DNA from: Clostridia bacterium
GTDB lineage: Bacteria > Bacillota > Clostridia > Peptostreptococcales > Anaerovoracaceae
NCBI GenBank assembly: GCA_024402995.1
Contig: JAKSSR010000008.1
Span: 1-36,096, forward strand
Direction: 5' to 3'
Length of the DNA: 36,096 bases
The first letter of the stretch is position 1. The number at the start of each line of letters is the position of its first letter. This document shows, piece after piece, positions 7,353 through 15,687 of this stretch. The notes beneath the pieces are model-generated. The model had not been told where the DNA came from. It did not search any database and worked only from the letters and a program-made list of their open reading frames with translations. The position numbers and the translations under genes are program-made.

Positions 7353-8561
7353 ATGGAAACATTAAACAACAAGAAAAGGAATCCCAATACTATACCGGCT
7401 ATTATCTGTCTGGCAGCAGTTGTAGTGCTTCTGCTCCTTCTGGACAACGTTCTCCCTGCCAATGAGTTCACCCTCATGCTGATCCCGGTCCTGAAGAAAT
7501 CCGCGATTTACGCTCTCCTGTGCGTATCTATGAACCTGCTCAACGGCTTCACCGGTCTTTTCTCCCTGGGCCAGGCTGGCTTCATGCTCATCGGAGCTTA
7601 CACTTACGCAATCATCAGCATCCCCGATGCTGACAGAGATACAGTCTACATGTACTCCGAAGGTTCTGACGTTACTTTCTCCATTCCCGAAATGCTTGGA
7701 AACGTCATCGGAAAGAACGCAGGCAACTTTTTCGGAGCTATCATCTGCATTATTCTCGCAGGTTTGGTAGCAGCAATTTTCGCCGCACTCATCGGCATCC
7801 CCGTACTGAGACTTAAGAGCGACTATCTTGCCATTGCCACCCTGGGCTTTGCGGAAATTATCCGCGCAGTCTGCCAGTGGGACAAGCTTGAACGCATTAC
7901 CAGCGGTTCCTTCCAGCTGAGAAAATACGTAGACTTCGGTGACATGAAGCTGCAGCTGGGCGGAATGACCATCAAGTTCTCATCTCTTTTCCCGTATCTT
8001 ATTGCAGGTCTTTCCATTCTCTTCATCGTAGCCTTGATCAACTCCACCTACGGCAGAGCATTCAAGGCTATCCGCGATGATGAAGTTGCAGCAGAAGCCA
8101 TGGGCATCAACCTGTTCAAGCACAAGATGCTGTCCTTTGTCGTTTCCAGCTTCTTCGTCGGTGTAGGCGGAGCGCTTCTGGCAATGTATCAGACCACCAT
8201 TCAGGCATCTCCCTTTAAGTCAGCAATGACTTACGAGATCCTGCTCATCGTCGTTATCGGCGGTATCGGTTCCATCTCCGGTTCCTGTATCGGCGCCTTC
8301 CTCTTTACCGCGTGCAACGAGTGGTGGCTCCGCTTCCTGGACAGCGGCTCCATCAATCTCTTCGGAAACAAGATGAGCGTACCTTTCTTCCGCGACGGTT
8401 TCAGAAAGGTCATTTTCTCCGTTATCATCATGGTCGTCGTTCTCTTCTTCTCCAAAGGCATTATGGGAGATAAGGAGATCAGCTTTGCCGGAATGGGAGC
8501 CAAGTTAAAGGCACTGTCCGGAAAGTCCAAGAAGGACAAGAAGGTCAAGGAGGAGGCTTAA
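7353..8561 (+). CDS. livM: Branched-chain amino-acid ABC permease LivM
   Basis: The second membrane subunit of the importer, pairing with LivH. It is a multi-spanning protein of 402 aa with the family motif LNGFTGLFSLGQAGFMLIGA near residues 62-81 and the GGIGSISGSCIGAF coupling loop near residue 300. It carries a hydrophilic loop of about 40 residues after the third helix (near residues 90-125) that would face outside, and a lysine-rich C-terminus (KSKKDKKVKEEA). The SD is AGGGGG. Its last codons contain the SD (GGAGGAGG) for livG, whose ATG is 2 bases after the stop. Confidence 0.93.
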   Translation: METLNNKKRNPNTIPAIICLAAVVVLLLLLDNVLPANEFTLMLIPVLKKSAIYALLCVSMNLLNGFTGLFSLGQAGFMLIGAYTYAIISIPDADRDTVYMYSEGSDVTFSIPEMLGNVIGKNAGNFFGAIICIILAGLVAAIFAALIGIPVLRLKSDYLAIATLGFAEIIRAVCQWDKLERITSGSFQLRKYVDFGDMKLQLGGMTIKFSSLFPYLIAGLSILFIVALINSTYGRAFKAIRDDEVAAEAMGINLFKHKMLSFVVSSFFVGVGGALLAMYQTTIQASPFKSAMTYEILLIVVIGGIGSISGSCIGAFLFTACNEWWLRFLDSGSINLFGNKMSVPFFRDGFRKVIFSVIIMVVVLFFSKGIMGDKEISFAGMGAKLKALSGKSKKDKKVKEEA

Positions 8562-8562
8562 A

Positions 8563-9417
8563 ATGGAAGAAAAGAAGAATATCCTCCGTCTGGAAAACGT
8601 AACAATGCAGTTCGGCGGCGTCGTAGCAGTCAACGACTTCAGCATGGAAGTCAATAAGGGCGAGATAGTTGCCCTCATCGGCCCCAACGGCGCAGGCAAG
8701 ACTACTGCATTCAACGTCATTACCGGCGTATATCAGCCCACCAACGGTTTGGTCACCTTCGAAGGCGAGACCATTATCCGCAATCATCCCCAGGGCAAAA
8801 TGAAGAAGCTCTACAAGGGTGAACACGCAGAGACTTACGTAAAAGAGTCCTGCATAGATCCGACTCCCGACCACGTTACCAAACTTGGTATGGCAAGAAC
8901 CTTCCAGAACATCCGTCTCTGGAAGTCCCAGACCGTATTTGAGAACGTTCTCATTGCAATGCACCTTCACAAGGAAAGCAATTTCTTTACGGCTGCTTTC
9001 CACCTCAACAAGAAGGAAGAAGCCGCTCAGCGGGAAAAGGTCCTTGAGCTTCTGCGCTATGTGGGACTTGAAGACGTTAAGGACGAAATGGCTACAAGCC
9101 TTCCCTACGGCAAGCAGAGAAGACTGGAGATCGCCAGAGCTCTGGCAACTCAGCCCAAGCTGCTTCTCCTGGACGAGCCTGCGGCAGGTATGAATCCTCA
9201 GGAAACACTGGATCTGACAAAGTTCATCGCTCAGATCCGCGACGAACTGGGCATTACCATTTTCCTTATCGAGCACCACATGGATCTGGTCATGGGTATT
9301 TCCGACCGCATCTATGTTCTCGACTTCGGTAAGGCCATTGCGGCCGGTACGCCGGAAGAAATTCAGAAGAACAAGCGCGTTATCGACGCATATCTGGGGG
9401 TAGACGAAGATGCTTAA
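8563..9417 (+). CDS. livG: Branched-chain amino-acid ABC ATPase LivG
   Basis: One of two ATPases powering the importer. Walker A is at residues 40-48 (GPNGAGKTT), the Q-loop at Q115 (ARTFQNIRL), a degenerate signature LPYGKQRR at 180-187 as is usual in LivG, Walker B at 201-206 ending DEP, and the switch histidine at 238 or 239. The protein is 284 aa, longer than the roughly 255 aa usual for LivG, because of about 25 extra charged residues (roughly 72-102) between the first strand region and the Q-loop. The 3' end overlaps livF by 8 bases, which implies coupled translation. Confidence 0.93.
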   Translation: MEEKKNILRLENVTMQFGGVVAVNDFSMEVNKGEIVALIGPNGAGKTTAFNVITGVYQPTNGLVTFEGETIIRNHPQGKMKKLYKGEHAETYVKESCIDPTPDHVTKLGMARTFQNIRLWKSQTVFENVLIAMHLHKESNFFTAAFHLNKKEEAAQREKVLELLRYVGLEDVKDEMATSLPYGKQRRLEIARALATQPKLLLLDEPAAGMNPQETLDLTKFIAQIRDELGITIFLIEHHMDLVMGISDRIYVLDFGKAIAAGTPEEIQKNKRVIDAYLGVDEDA

Positions 9418-10129
9418 AATTACAGATTTACACGTATCCTACGGCGGCATCAAGGCTCTCCGCGGCATAAATATCGAAGTCCCCGACGGAAAGATCGTTA
9501 CCCTTATCGGTGCCAACGGCGCCGGCAAATCGACCATGCTCCGCACCATCTGCAGCCTTGTAAAGGCCGACAGCGGTTCAATCAATTTTGATGGTCAGGA
9601 AATGCTGGGCCAGCCCATTTACAGCATTTTGGAAGCTGGCATTGCCATGGTTCCTGAAGGAAGAAAGGTTTTCGCTGATATGACAGTTCTGGAAAACCTG
9701 AAGATAGGCGCTTACCTGAGAAAGGACAGCGCAGAGATCCAGAAGGATATCGAATGGGTCTACTCTCTCTTCCCCCGTCTTAAGGAACGTCACTGGCAGC
9801 TGGCAGGAACCTTGTCCGGCGGCGAGCAGCAGATGCTGGCTGTAGGCCGCGCTCTCATGAGCCGCCCCAAGTTCCTCATGATGGACGAACCGTCCCTGGG
9901 CCTTGCTCCTATTGTTGTTCAGGATATCTTCAAGATCATCCGCACTATCAACGATCAGGGCGTTACCGTTCTTCTCATTGAGCAGAACGCCAATATGGCT
10001 CTGAAGATCGCAGATCTTGCCTACGTTCTCGAAACCGGTCAGATCACCCGCTTCGGAACAGGGGCAGAACTTCTTGCCGATGAATCCATAAAAGAAGCGT
10101 ATCTGGGAAAAGCTCAGGCAAACGCTTAA
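9410..10129 (+). CDS. livF: Branched-chain amino-acid ABC ATPase LivF
   Basis: The second ATPase of the importer. Walker A at residues 34-41 (GANGAGKS), canonical signature LSGGEQQ at 135-141, Walker B ending MMDEP with D159-E160, and the GLAP D-loop region. The LivF-specific MVPEGRKVFADMTV stretch near residues 80-93 is present. Length of 239 aa is standard. It overlaps livG by 8 bases and is the last gene of the operon, followed by the bidirectional terminator at 10151. Confidence 0.94.
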   Translation: MLKITDLHVSYGGIKALRGINIEVPDGKIVTLIGANGAGKSTMLRTICSLVKADSGSINFDGQEMLGQPIYSILEAGIAMVPEGRKVFADMTVLENLKIGAYLRKDSAEIQKDIEWVYSLFPRLKERHWQLAGTLSGGEQQMLAVGRALMSRPKFLMMDEPSLGLAPIVVQDIFKIIRTINDQGVTVLLIEQNANMALKIADLAYVLETGQITRFGTGAELLADESIKEAYLGKAQANA

Positions 10130-10150
10130 CATGACAAAGAGTAAAACAAA

Positions 10151-10176
10151 ACCCTCTGCTGATGCAGAGGGTTTTT
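10151..10176. terminator. Bidirectional terminator between livF and ggt
   Basis: A 9-base-pair stem, ACCCTCTGC with GCAGAGGGT, around a TGAT loop, with TTTTT on the right and an A-rich tract on the left. It can therefore stop both the rightward liv transcript and the leftward ggt transcript, as expected for convergent operons. Confidence 0.9.
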
Positions 10177-10202
10177 CAATGCAATTGATGAACTGAAGTT
10201 GT

Positions 10203-11858
10203 CTAAATTCCGACAGCAAGTCCGTCTCTTCTTGGGTCGGCTGCGCCGGAAATGGTGCCGTCATCCTCGTACTTGACGCCGTTGACAGCGCCCATGATGC
10301 GGTCCCAGTCGGGGTAAGCAAAGGTTTTGTGCCCCATGGCGCGGAGCGTATCCATGGTTGACTCGGGAATGCGGGTCTCATAGATGATAGTGTCGGAAAG
10401 GTGGTCGCCCATTCTGGGGGAATTGATAGCCTCTTCAAGACTCATGCCGTGGTCGATGATCTTGGAAATGACCTGAGCTACGGAAGAAATTATGCGGAGT
10501 CCGCCGGGGCTGCCCAGAACTGCGAAGGGCTTGCCGTCCTTGAGGATGAAGGTGGGGGACATGCAGCTGAGGGGGACCTTGCCGCCTGCTACTGCGTTGG
10601 CAGATTCGGGATCCAGGGAGAAGTCCTCCATTTCGTCATTGAGAAGGAAGCCTGTTCCTTCGGGCATAACGCTGGCGCCGAAGAAGTGGTTGATTGTACG
10701 AGTTACTGCAACCATGTTGCCCTCTGCGTCGGCAATGGAAAAGTGAGTTGTGGAAATGCTTTCGTATTTGCCGGGATCGCCGAAGCGGGGTGCTTCAGAC
10801 TTGGTAAGGTCTACGGTCTTGGCCAGTTCCTTAGCGTAATCCTTGGAGAGGAGCCCGGTAAGGGGAACGTGGACAAAGTTGGGGTCTCCCATGTATTTTG
10901 CTCTGTCTGCGTAGCAGATCTTGCAGATCTCGGAGAAGAGGTGGAGGTACTCAGGGCTGTTTACTTCCATGGATGCCACGTCGAAGTTCTCAAGAACGTT
11001 GAGAATTTCAATGACGTGGGTCCCGCCGGAGCTGGGCGGAGGTGAACTGATCAGTTCATATCCTCTGTAGGTGGAGCTTACCGGCTTGAGAACGCGGACC
11101 TTGAAGCCTTCCAGATCTTTGTGAGAGAGAAGGCCGCCGTCCTTTGCTACCTGAGCAACGATCTTATCGGCGATCTCGCCCTTGTAGAATGCGTCCTTGC
11201 CGCCTTCTGCGATCTTGTCCAGGGTGTCTGCAAGGTCGGGGTTGGTGATAATGCTGCCGACAGGCCAGGGTTCGCCGTCCTTGAGGTAGACGCGCCAGCC
11301 GTCGCCGTACTGCTTCAGGTGTTCCTGATGCTCCTTCATGTCACCGTTGAGCAGGGGAGTGACTACGTAGCCTTCTCTTGCCAGCTTTGCGGCGGGAGCC
11401 ATGACTTCCTTGCGGTCCATGGTGCCGTAGTGCTCGAGGGCATAGAGGAGACCTGCAGTCTCGCCCGGAGTGGCGACTGCCATGCCGCCGTAGATGTTGC
11501 GCATGGAAACGTCAATGTCGGAACCTGGTGCCTTAGGCTGGTACATTGCGGGAGTTGCCTCGGCCGGTGCCGTTTCGCGGAAGTCCAGGAAAACGCATTC
11601 GCCGGTTTTGGCGCTTCTTATCATCATGAATCCGCCGCCGCCAAGTCCTGAAGCGTTGGGTTCGCAAACGCCCATGGCAAAGGCTGTTGCTACGGCTGCG
11701 TCTACAGCGTTGCCGCCCTTTGCGATAATGTCACGACCGATGGCTGCCGCTTCTGCGCGGCCTGCGGAAACCACGCCTTTGCCGCCGCTGCAGGCTCTGC
11801 CGCCTCTGATCATTTCGCCGTTCTCGTCAAAAGAACGGAAATTCTTTACGTCTGTCAT
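10203..11858 (-). CDS. ggt: Gamma-glutamyltransferase, no signal peptide
   Basis: An N-terminal nucleophile enzyme that cleaves the gamma-glutamyl bond of glutathione and related peptides. The predicted autoprocessing and nucleophile site is T370 in STTHFS, followed by GNMVAVTRTIN, matching the E. coli pattern around its catalytic threonine. The substrate-loop SCMSPT and oxyanion GSPGG motifs (near 431-436 and 449-453) are also present. Length is 551 aa. Unlike most bacterial enzymes of the family, the N-terminus (MTDVKNFRSF) shows no signal peptide, and no start further upstream is possible without entering the M42 gene. It begins 10 bases after the M42 stop with SD AGAGGT, so both form a minus-strand operon. 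A cephalosporin-acylase-like or oxamate-amidohydrolase activity is possible for this superfamily. Confidence 0.88.
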   Translation of the reverse strand: MTDVKNFRSFDENGEMIRGGRACSGGKGVVSAGRAEAAAIGRDIIAKGGNAVDAAVATAFAMGVCEPNASGLGGGGFMMIRSAKTGECVFLDFRETAPAEATPAMYQPKAPGSDIDVSMRNIYGGMAVATPGETAGLLYALEHYGTMDRKEVMAPAAKLAREGYVVTPLLNGDMKEHQEHLKQYGDGWRVYLKDGEPWPVGSIITNPDLADTLDKIAEGGKDAFYKGEIADKIVAQVAKDGGLLSHKDLEGFKVRVLKPVSSTYRGYELISSPPPSSGGTHVIEILNVLENFDVASMEVNSPEYLHLFSEICKICYADRAKYMGDPNFVHVPLTGLLSKDYAKELAKTVDLTKSEAPRFGDPGKYESISTTHFSIADAEGNMVAVTRTINHFFGASVMPEGTGFLLNDEMEDFSLDPESANAVAGGKVPLSCMSPTFILKDGKPFAVLGSPGGLRIISSVAQVISKIIDHGMSLEEAINSPRMGDHLSDTIIYETRIPESTMDTLRAMGHKTFAYPDWDRIMGAVNGVKYEDDGTISGAADPRRDGLAVGI

Positions 11859-11868
11859 TGTTTAACCT

Positions 11869-12912
11869 CTATTTTTCAAGTAAATATGCAAGGAGAAGAG
11901 CTGTAGTGCAATTTACACCGTCTATGTGAGTACGCTCCATTCCATGAGTGCCGTATGTCCCCATACCGAAAACCGCCACCTTGGCGTTGGCACCGCAGGC
12001 AAGAGCCTTTCCCGCATCAGATCCGTAACTGTAAAACATGTCAAAGGCGTAGGGAATGTCGCCTTCCTTTGCCAGACGCACCAGTCTGTTGGTAAGCTCG
12101 TAGTCGTAGGGAACAGTCAGGTCTCTGATGCAGATGCTGACCTTATGTTCAGAACCGTCGTAGCCGGGACCTATAAGACCTATGTCCATGCCGATGATTT
12201 CGGACACTTCGGGAGGAATATAGTTGCCGCCCAGTCCGATCTCTTCTCCGTAGGGGAAACTGAAGATGGTGCGGTTTACCGGCTTGAGACCATTGTCCTT
12301 TAAGTATTTCAGGGCGGTCATTACGCTGGCAACGCAGGCCTTGTCATCGACGAATCTGGATTTGATGTAGCCGTTGGGGGTAAAGGTGCAGCGGGGATCC
12401 AGGTCCACGTAGTCGCCCTTATCGATGCCGAGAGCAAGAACGTCTGCCCTGGAATTGACCGGCTCGTCCAGAACTATCATGACGTTTTCTTCGCTTCTTA
12501 AGGTCTCGCGGGCCTTTTCCTTGAATACGTGAACGGAATGGTACTGGCAGTAAAGAATACCGGTGTATTTTTTTCCGCTTCTTGTCATGACCGTTACAAA
12601 GGAACCGTCTATGGTCTGATAGTTGATCCCTCCGCTGGCGCGTACGCGAAGCTTGCCGTCTTCGTCAATGGCCCGAACCATGAAACCGACTGTGTCAAGG
12701 TGGGCTATTACCTGGACCGTTTTGCTGTTGTCTTCGCCGTCGACGGTGATGTAGGCTGTTCCTTTGTTATCAAAGGTCATGTCATAGCCAATGTCTGCGG
12801 CCATGGCCTTGAAGACCGGGTTCATCTCAACGTAGTAGCCGGTGGTGCTGTGAGTATCGATGAGCTGCCTGAAGCAGGAATAAGTGTAATCCTGATCGAG
12901 CTGATATTTCAT
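11869..12912 (-). CDS. M42 family metallo-aminopeptidase
   Basis: A predicted dinuclear zinc or cobalt aminopeptidase of the M42 family (glutamyl/deblocking aminopeptidase, FrvX-like), usually cytoplasmic dodecamers that trim short peptides. With the start used here (347 aa), candidate metal ligands and catalytic residues are H71 (AHLDTVGF), D189 (RFVDDKA), E223-E224 (GEEIGLGG), D243 (GMDIGL) and H329 (RTHIDG). The start codon chosen is the ATG preceded by AAAGGAG (12921-12927); an upstream in-frame ATG at 12960 lacks an SD and lies on top of the predicted promoter. It is the first gene of a two-gene operon with ggt. The exact specificity is not readable. Confidence 0.87.
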   Translation of the reverse strand: MKYQLDQDYTYSCFRQLIDTHSTTGYYVEMNPVFKAMAADIGYDMTFDNKGTAYITVDGEDNSKTVQVIAHLDTVGFMVRAIDEDGKLRVRASGGINYQTIDGSFVTVMTRSGKKYTGILYCQYHSVHVFKEKARETLRSEENVMIVLDEPVNSRADVLALGIDKGDYVDLDPRCTFTPNGYIKSRFVDDKACVASVMTALKYLKDNGLKPVNRTIFSFPYGEEIGLGGNYIPPEVSEIIGMDIGLIGPGYDGSEHKVSICIRDLTVPYDYELTNRLVRLAKEGDIPYAFDMFYSYGSDAGKALACGANAKVAVFGMGTYGTHGMERTHIDGVNCTTALLLAYLLEK

Positions 12913-12965
12913 TCTCAAGACTCCTTTCGCTTGAATTACTTTATGGCCTATATGAGGCACACTTT

Positions 12966-12971
12966 ATTATA
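12966..12971 (-). promoter_or_regulatory. -10 box of leftward promoter for M42-ggt
   Basis: Read on the minus strand this is a perfect TATAAT about 54 bases before the M42 start codon. The -35 region (near 12988-12994) is weak, so only the -10 is called. It is divergent from the prfA promoter. Confidence 0.5.
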
Positions 12972-13008
12972 ACGGATTGACGGCACTGTTGAAGGGTTAT
13001 TTTTAAGA

Positions 13009-13044
13009 GAAATCATCAGTTTTCTGCAAGAAACTGCTGATTTC
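13009..13044. promoter_or_regulatory. Imperfect palindrome in the divergent M42/prfA promoter region
   Basis: The arms GAAATCA-t-CAGTTT and AAACTG-c-TGATTTC pair over 13 of 14 positions around an 8-base centre. The right arm overlaps the predicted -35 of prfA. No gene is transcribed rightward into it, so a terminator role is unlikely despite the following T-rich tract; an operator is a reasonable inference. Confidence 0.45.
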
Positions 13045-13056
13045 TTTTCCCTCTTA

Positions 13057-13065
13057 TGCTATAAT
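13057..13065 (+). promoter_or_regulatory. Extended -10 promoter for prfA operon
   Basis: TGCTATAAT is a perfect extended -10 element (TGn followed by TATAAT). The -35 candidate 17 bases upstream (CTGATT, 13037-13042) is poor, as is common for extended -10 promoters. Transcription would start near 13072, about 34 bases before the prfA start. Confidence 0.65.
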
Positions 13066-13105
13066 TTGACGATTGAGCTTAAATAATGACTAAAGGATAG
13101 AAAAA

Positions 13106-14191
13106 ATGGACAAGAGCATTTTCAGTAAACTTGATTTTTTAACAATGAAATATGAGGAACTCAGCCTCACGATCTCCGACCCCGACGTCATTGCCAACCA
13201 GAAGGAATGGCAGAAGAAGATGATGGAATACAGGGAGCTGGAGCCTGTTGTCAAGAAGTTTAACGCATATAAAAAGGCAGAAGAAGACCTTGCCGCTACG
13301 GAAGAAATGCTCAACGACGGCGGCCTGGACGACGAAATGAAGGAAATGGCCAAGGAAGAGCTTTCCGAGCTTAAGGACAAGATCGAGGAATACTCCAAGG
13401 ATCTTCTCGTAGCTCTCCTTCCCAAGGACCCCAACGATGACAAGAACGTTTACCTGGAAGTACGCGCAGGCACAGGCGGAGACGAAGCTGCTCTGTTTGC
13501 CGCAGATCTTCTGAGAATGTATACCCGCTACGCGGAAAAGCGCGGCTGGAAGACTGAGCTGACCGACATGAGCGAGATCGGCATCGGCGGCGTTAAGGAA
13601 GCAACTCTGCGTATCATCGGCTACGGTGCATATTCAAGACTTAAGTACGAAAGCGGCGCTCACCGCGTACAGCGCGTTCCCGAAACCGAAAGCGCCGGCA
13701 GAATCCACACTTCCGCAGCTACCGTTGCCATTATGCCCGAAGTAGAAGACGTTGAAGTCGACCTGTCCTGGCAGGACATCCGCGTAGATACCTTCCGCGC
13801 ATCCGGTCACGGCGGCCAGTACATCAACATGACCGACTCCGCCATTCGTCTTACTCACCTTCCCACCGGCCTTGTAGTAAGCTGCCAGGACGAAAAGTCC
13901 CAATTGAAGAACAAGGAAAAGGCTTTTATCGAACTGAAGTCCCGTCTGTACGCTCTCTATCAGCAGCAGCAGCAGGATGAGCAGGCAGACCTGCGTAAGA
14001 GCCAGATCGGTTCCGGCGACCGTTCGGAAAAGATCAGAACCTACAATTTCCCCCAGGGAAGAATCACAGACCATCGCATAGGTCTTTCCATCTATCAGCT
14101 GGATGCTTTCCTCGGCGGCGACATGGACTCCATCATCGACGCTCTTATTACCGCCGACCAGGCAGAAAAGATGAAGAGCTTCAACCAGTAA
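13106..14191 (+). CDS. prfA: Peptide chain release factor 1
   Basis: RF1 recognises UAA and UAG stop codons and triggers release of the finished protein. The peptidyl-tRNA hydrolysis motif GGQ is at residues 236-238 (SGHGGQYIN), and the RF1-type codon-recognition tripeptide PxT appears as P192-E-T194 within [10 protein letters not shown]2 would carry SPF there, so the assignment is clear. Length of 361 aa is normal. The SD is AAAGGA. The stop codon directly abuts the ATG of the sua5-rpiB gene. No prmC methyltransferase gene is seen next to it, unlike in many bacteria. Confidence 0.96.
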   Translation: MDKSIFSKLDFLTMKYEELSLTISDPDVIANQKEWQKKMMEYRELEPVVKKFNAYKKAEEDLAATEEMLNDGGLDDEMKEMAKEELSELKDKIEEYSKDLLVALLPKDPNDDKNVYLEVRAGTGGDEAALFAADLLRMYTRYAEKRGWKTELTDMSEIGIGGVKEATLRIIGYGAYSRLKYESGAHRVQRVPETESAGRIHTSAATVAIMPEVEDVEVDLSWQDIRVDTFRASGHGGQYINMTDSAIRLTHLPTGLVVSCQDEKSQLKNKEKAFIELKSRLYALYQQQQQDEQADLRKSQIGSGDRSEKIRTYNFPQGRITDHRIGLSIYQLDAFLGGDMDSIIDALITADQAEKMKSFNQ

Positions 14192-15616
14192 ATGACCACA
14201 CAGTATTTCGGAACAACTGAAGAAGAATTAAAGCAGGCTGCTGAGATAATCAGAAAGGGCGGCCTTGTGGCCTTCCCCACTGAAACAGTCTACGGTCTGG
14301 GAGGCAACGCTCTCAACGCAGGATCCTCCAGGGCGATCTATGCCGCAAAGGGACGTCCTTCGGACAACCCCCTCATAGTCCATATTTCGGAATTTGACGA
14401 GGTATATGACCTTGCTGCCGTAGTCCCCGAAAACGCAAAGAAGCTGGCGGATGCTATCTGGCCCGGTCCCATGACCATGGTCTTTCCCAAGAAGGACGCA
14501 GTCCCTGACGAGACCACAGGAGGACTTAAAACCGTTGCAGTTCGCTGTCCTGCAGACGAAGCGGCCCGCAAGCTTATAAAATACAGCGGTGTGCCCATTG
14601 CGGCACCTTCCGCGAATCTTTCCGGACGTCCAAGCCCTACTCACTGGGAACACGTAAAGCATGATCTTGACGGCAAGTGCGACGCTATCATAATGGGTGC
14701 TCCCTGCGTAGGCGGCATTGAGTCCACGGTCATCGATATGACCGGAGATCACCCCCAGATACTGCGTCCCGGACTCATTACTCCCGAAAGAGTAACGGAG
14801 ATCCTGGGAGTTCCCTGCGACTATGATCCGGCCATTCTGGGAAGACCGACTGAAGGACTGGTCCCCAAGGCCCCCGGAATGAAGTACAAGCATTACGCCC
14901 CCAAAGCGGACATGACTCTCTTTGCGGGAGAGGCTGCTGCAGTCAGGGCGGCAATTGAAAAGAGAGCAGAAGCTCTCAGAGCCGAAGGCAAAACCGTCGG
15001 CACCATAGTGTATGAAAACGGCGAAGAAGCCGCCAGAAGTCTTTTCGACGACCTCAGAACCTTAGATGAGCAGGGCTGCGAGATCATACTCGCCTCCGCT
15101 CTCTCTCAGAACGATTCAATAAACTATTCAGTTATGAACCGCATGCTCAAGGCAGCGGGCTACAGAATTGAGGAGGTAAACGATATGAAAATGGTAATGG
15201 GCAGTGACCATGGCGGATTTGAACTGAAGAACGCCATTGCGGAACACCTGAAGGAACGCGGCTATGACATAATCGACGTCGGCACTTACTCCGAAGAATC
15301 TGTCGACTATCCTATCTACGGCCGTATGGCTGCAGAAGCAGTTGCTGACGGTCAGGCTCCTCTGGGCATTGTCTGCTGCGGAACCGGCATCGGTATTTCC
15401 ATCGCTGCAAACAAGGTCCACGGGATACGCTGCGCAGTAGCGACCAACACCTACATGGCAGAAATGACCAAGCGCCACAACAACGCCAACATGCTGGCCC
15501 TGGGCGGCAGAGTCCTTTCCGTTGACGAAGCCATCGCCATCGTCGATACCTGGCTCGATTCCGAATTCGAAGGCGGACGTCATCAGCGCCGCATAGACAT
15601 GCTTGATGCAAGATAA
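14192..15616 (+). CDS. TsaC/Sua5 - RpiB fusion protein
   Basis: Two enzymes in one 474 aa frame. Residues 1-about 329 are a Sua5-type threonylcarbamoyl-AMP synthase, which makes the precursor of tRNA t6A37: YrdC domain with KGRPSDNPL (53-61) and PSANLSGRPSPT (139-150), the linker PGMKYKHYAP (228-237), and a C-terminal Sua5 domain ending AAGYRIEEV. Residues 332-474 are ribose-5-phosphate isomerase B, with GSDHGG (337-342), CGTGIG with C396, and RHNNANMLALGGR. The Sua5 part ends where free-standing proteins normally stop, and only two residues (N, D) separate it from M332. That methionine has its own AGGAGGT SD at 15171-15177, 7 bases before the ATG at 15185, so free RpiB may also be made. Its ATG directly follows the prfA stop. 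Confidence 0.93.
   Translation: MTTQYFGTTEEELKQAAEIIRKGGLVAFPTETVYGLGGNALNAGSSRAIYAAKGRPSDNPLIVHISEFDEVYDLAAVVPENAKKLADAIWPGPMTMVFPKKDAVPDETTGGLKTVAVRCPADEAARKLIKYSGVPIAAPSANLSGRPSPTHWEHVKHDLDGKCDAIIMGAPCVGGIESTVIDMTGDHPQILRPGLITPERVTEILGVPCDYDPAILGRPTEGLVPKAPGMKYKHYAPKADMTLFAGEAAAVRAAIEKRAEALRAEGKTVGTIVYENGEEAARSLFDDLRTLDEQGCEIILASALSQNDSINYSVMNRMLKAAGYRIEEVNDMKMVMGSDHGGFELKNAIAEHLKERGYDIIDVGTYSEESVDYPIYGRMAAEAVADGQAPLGIVCCGTGIGISIAANKVHGIRCAVATNTYMAEMTKRHNNANMLALGGRVLSVDEAIAIVDTWLDSEFEGGRHQRRIDMLDAR
15171..15187 (+). promoter_or_regulatory. Internal SD and start codon for free RpiB
   Basis: A full-consensus AGGAGGT at 15171-15177 lies 7 bases before an in-frame ATG at 15185 within the sua5-rpiB gene. 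It would yield a 143 aa stand-alone RpiB (15185-15616), the normal family length. It looks like the original rpiB translation start preserved after loss of the sua5 stop codon. Confidence 0.75.
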
Positions 15617-15687
15617 TAAGGTTTAAAATTATTTCACATATATAGCGGGATTATCCGCATTAGAATTTAGCTAACAGGAGGGCTAAA

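Noticed and set aside
12913..12960. Upstream start for the M42 peptidase at 12960
   Set aside because: It has no SD and overlaps the predicted promoter; the ATG at 12912 has AAAGGAG at correct spacing and matches the family N-terminus.
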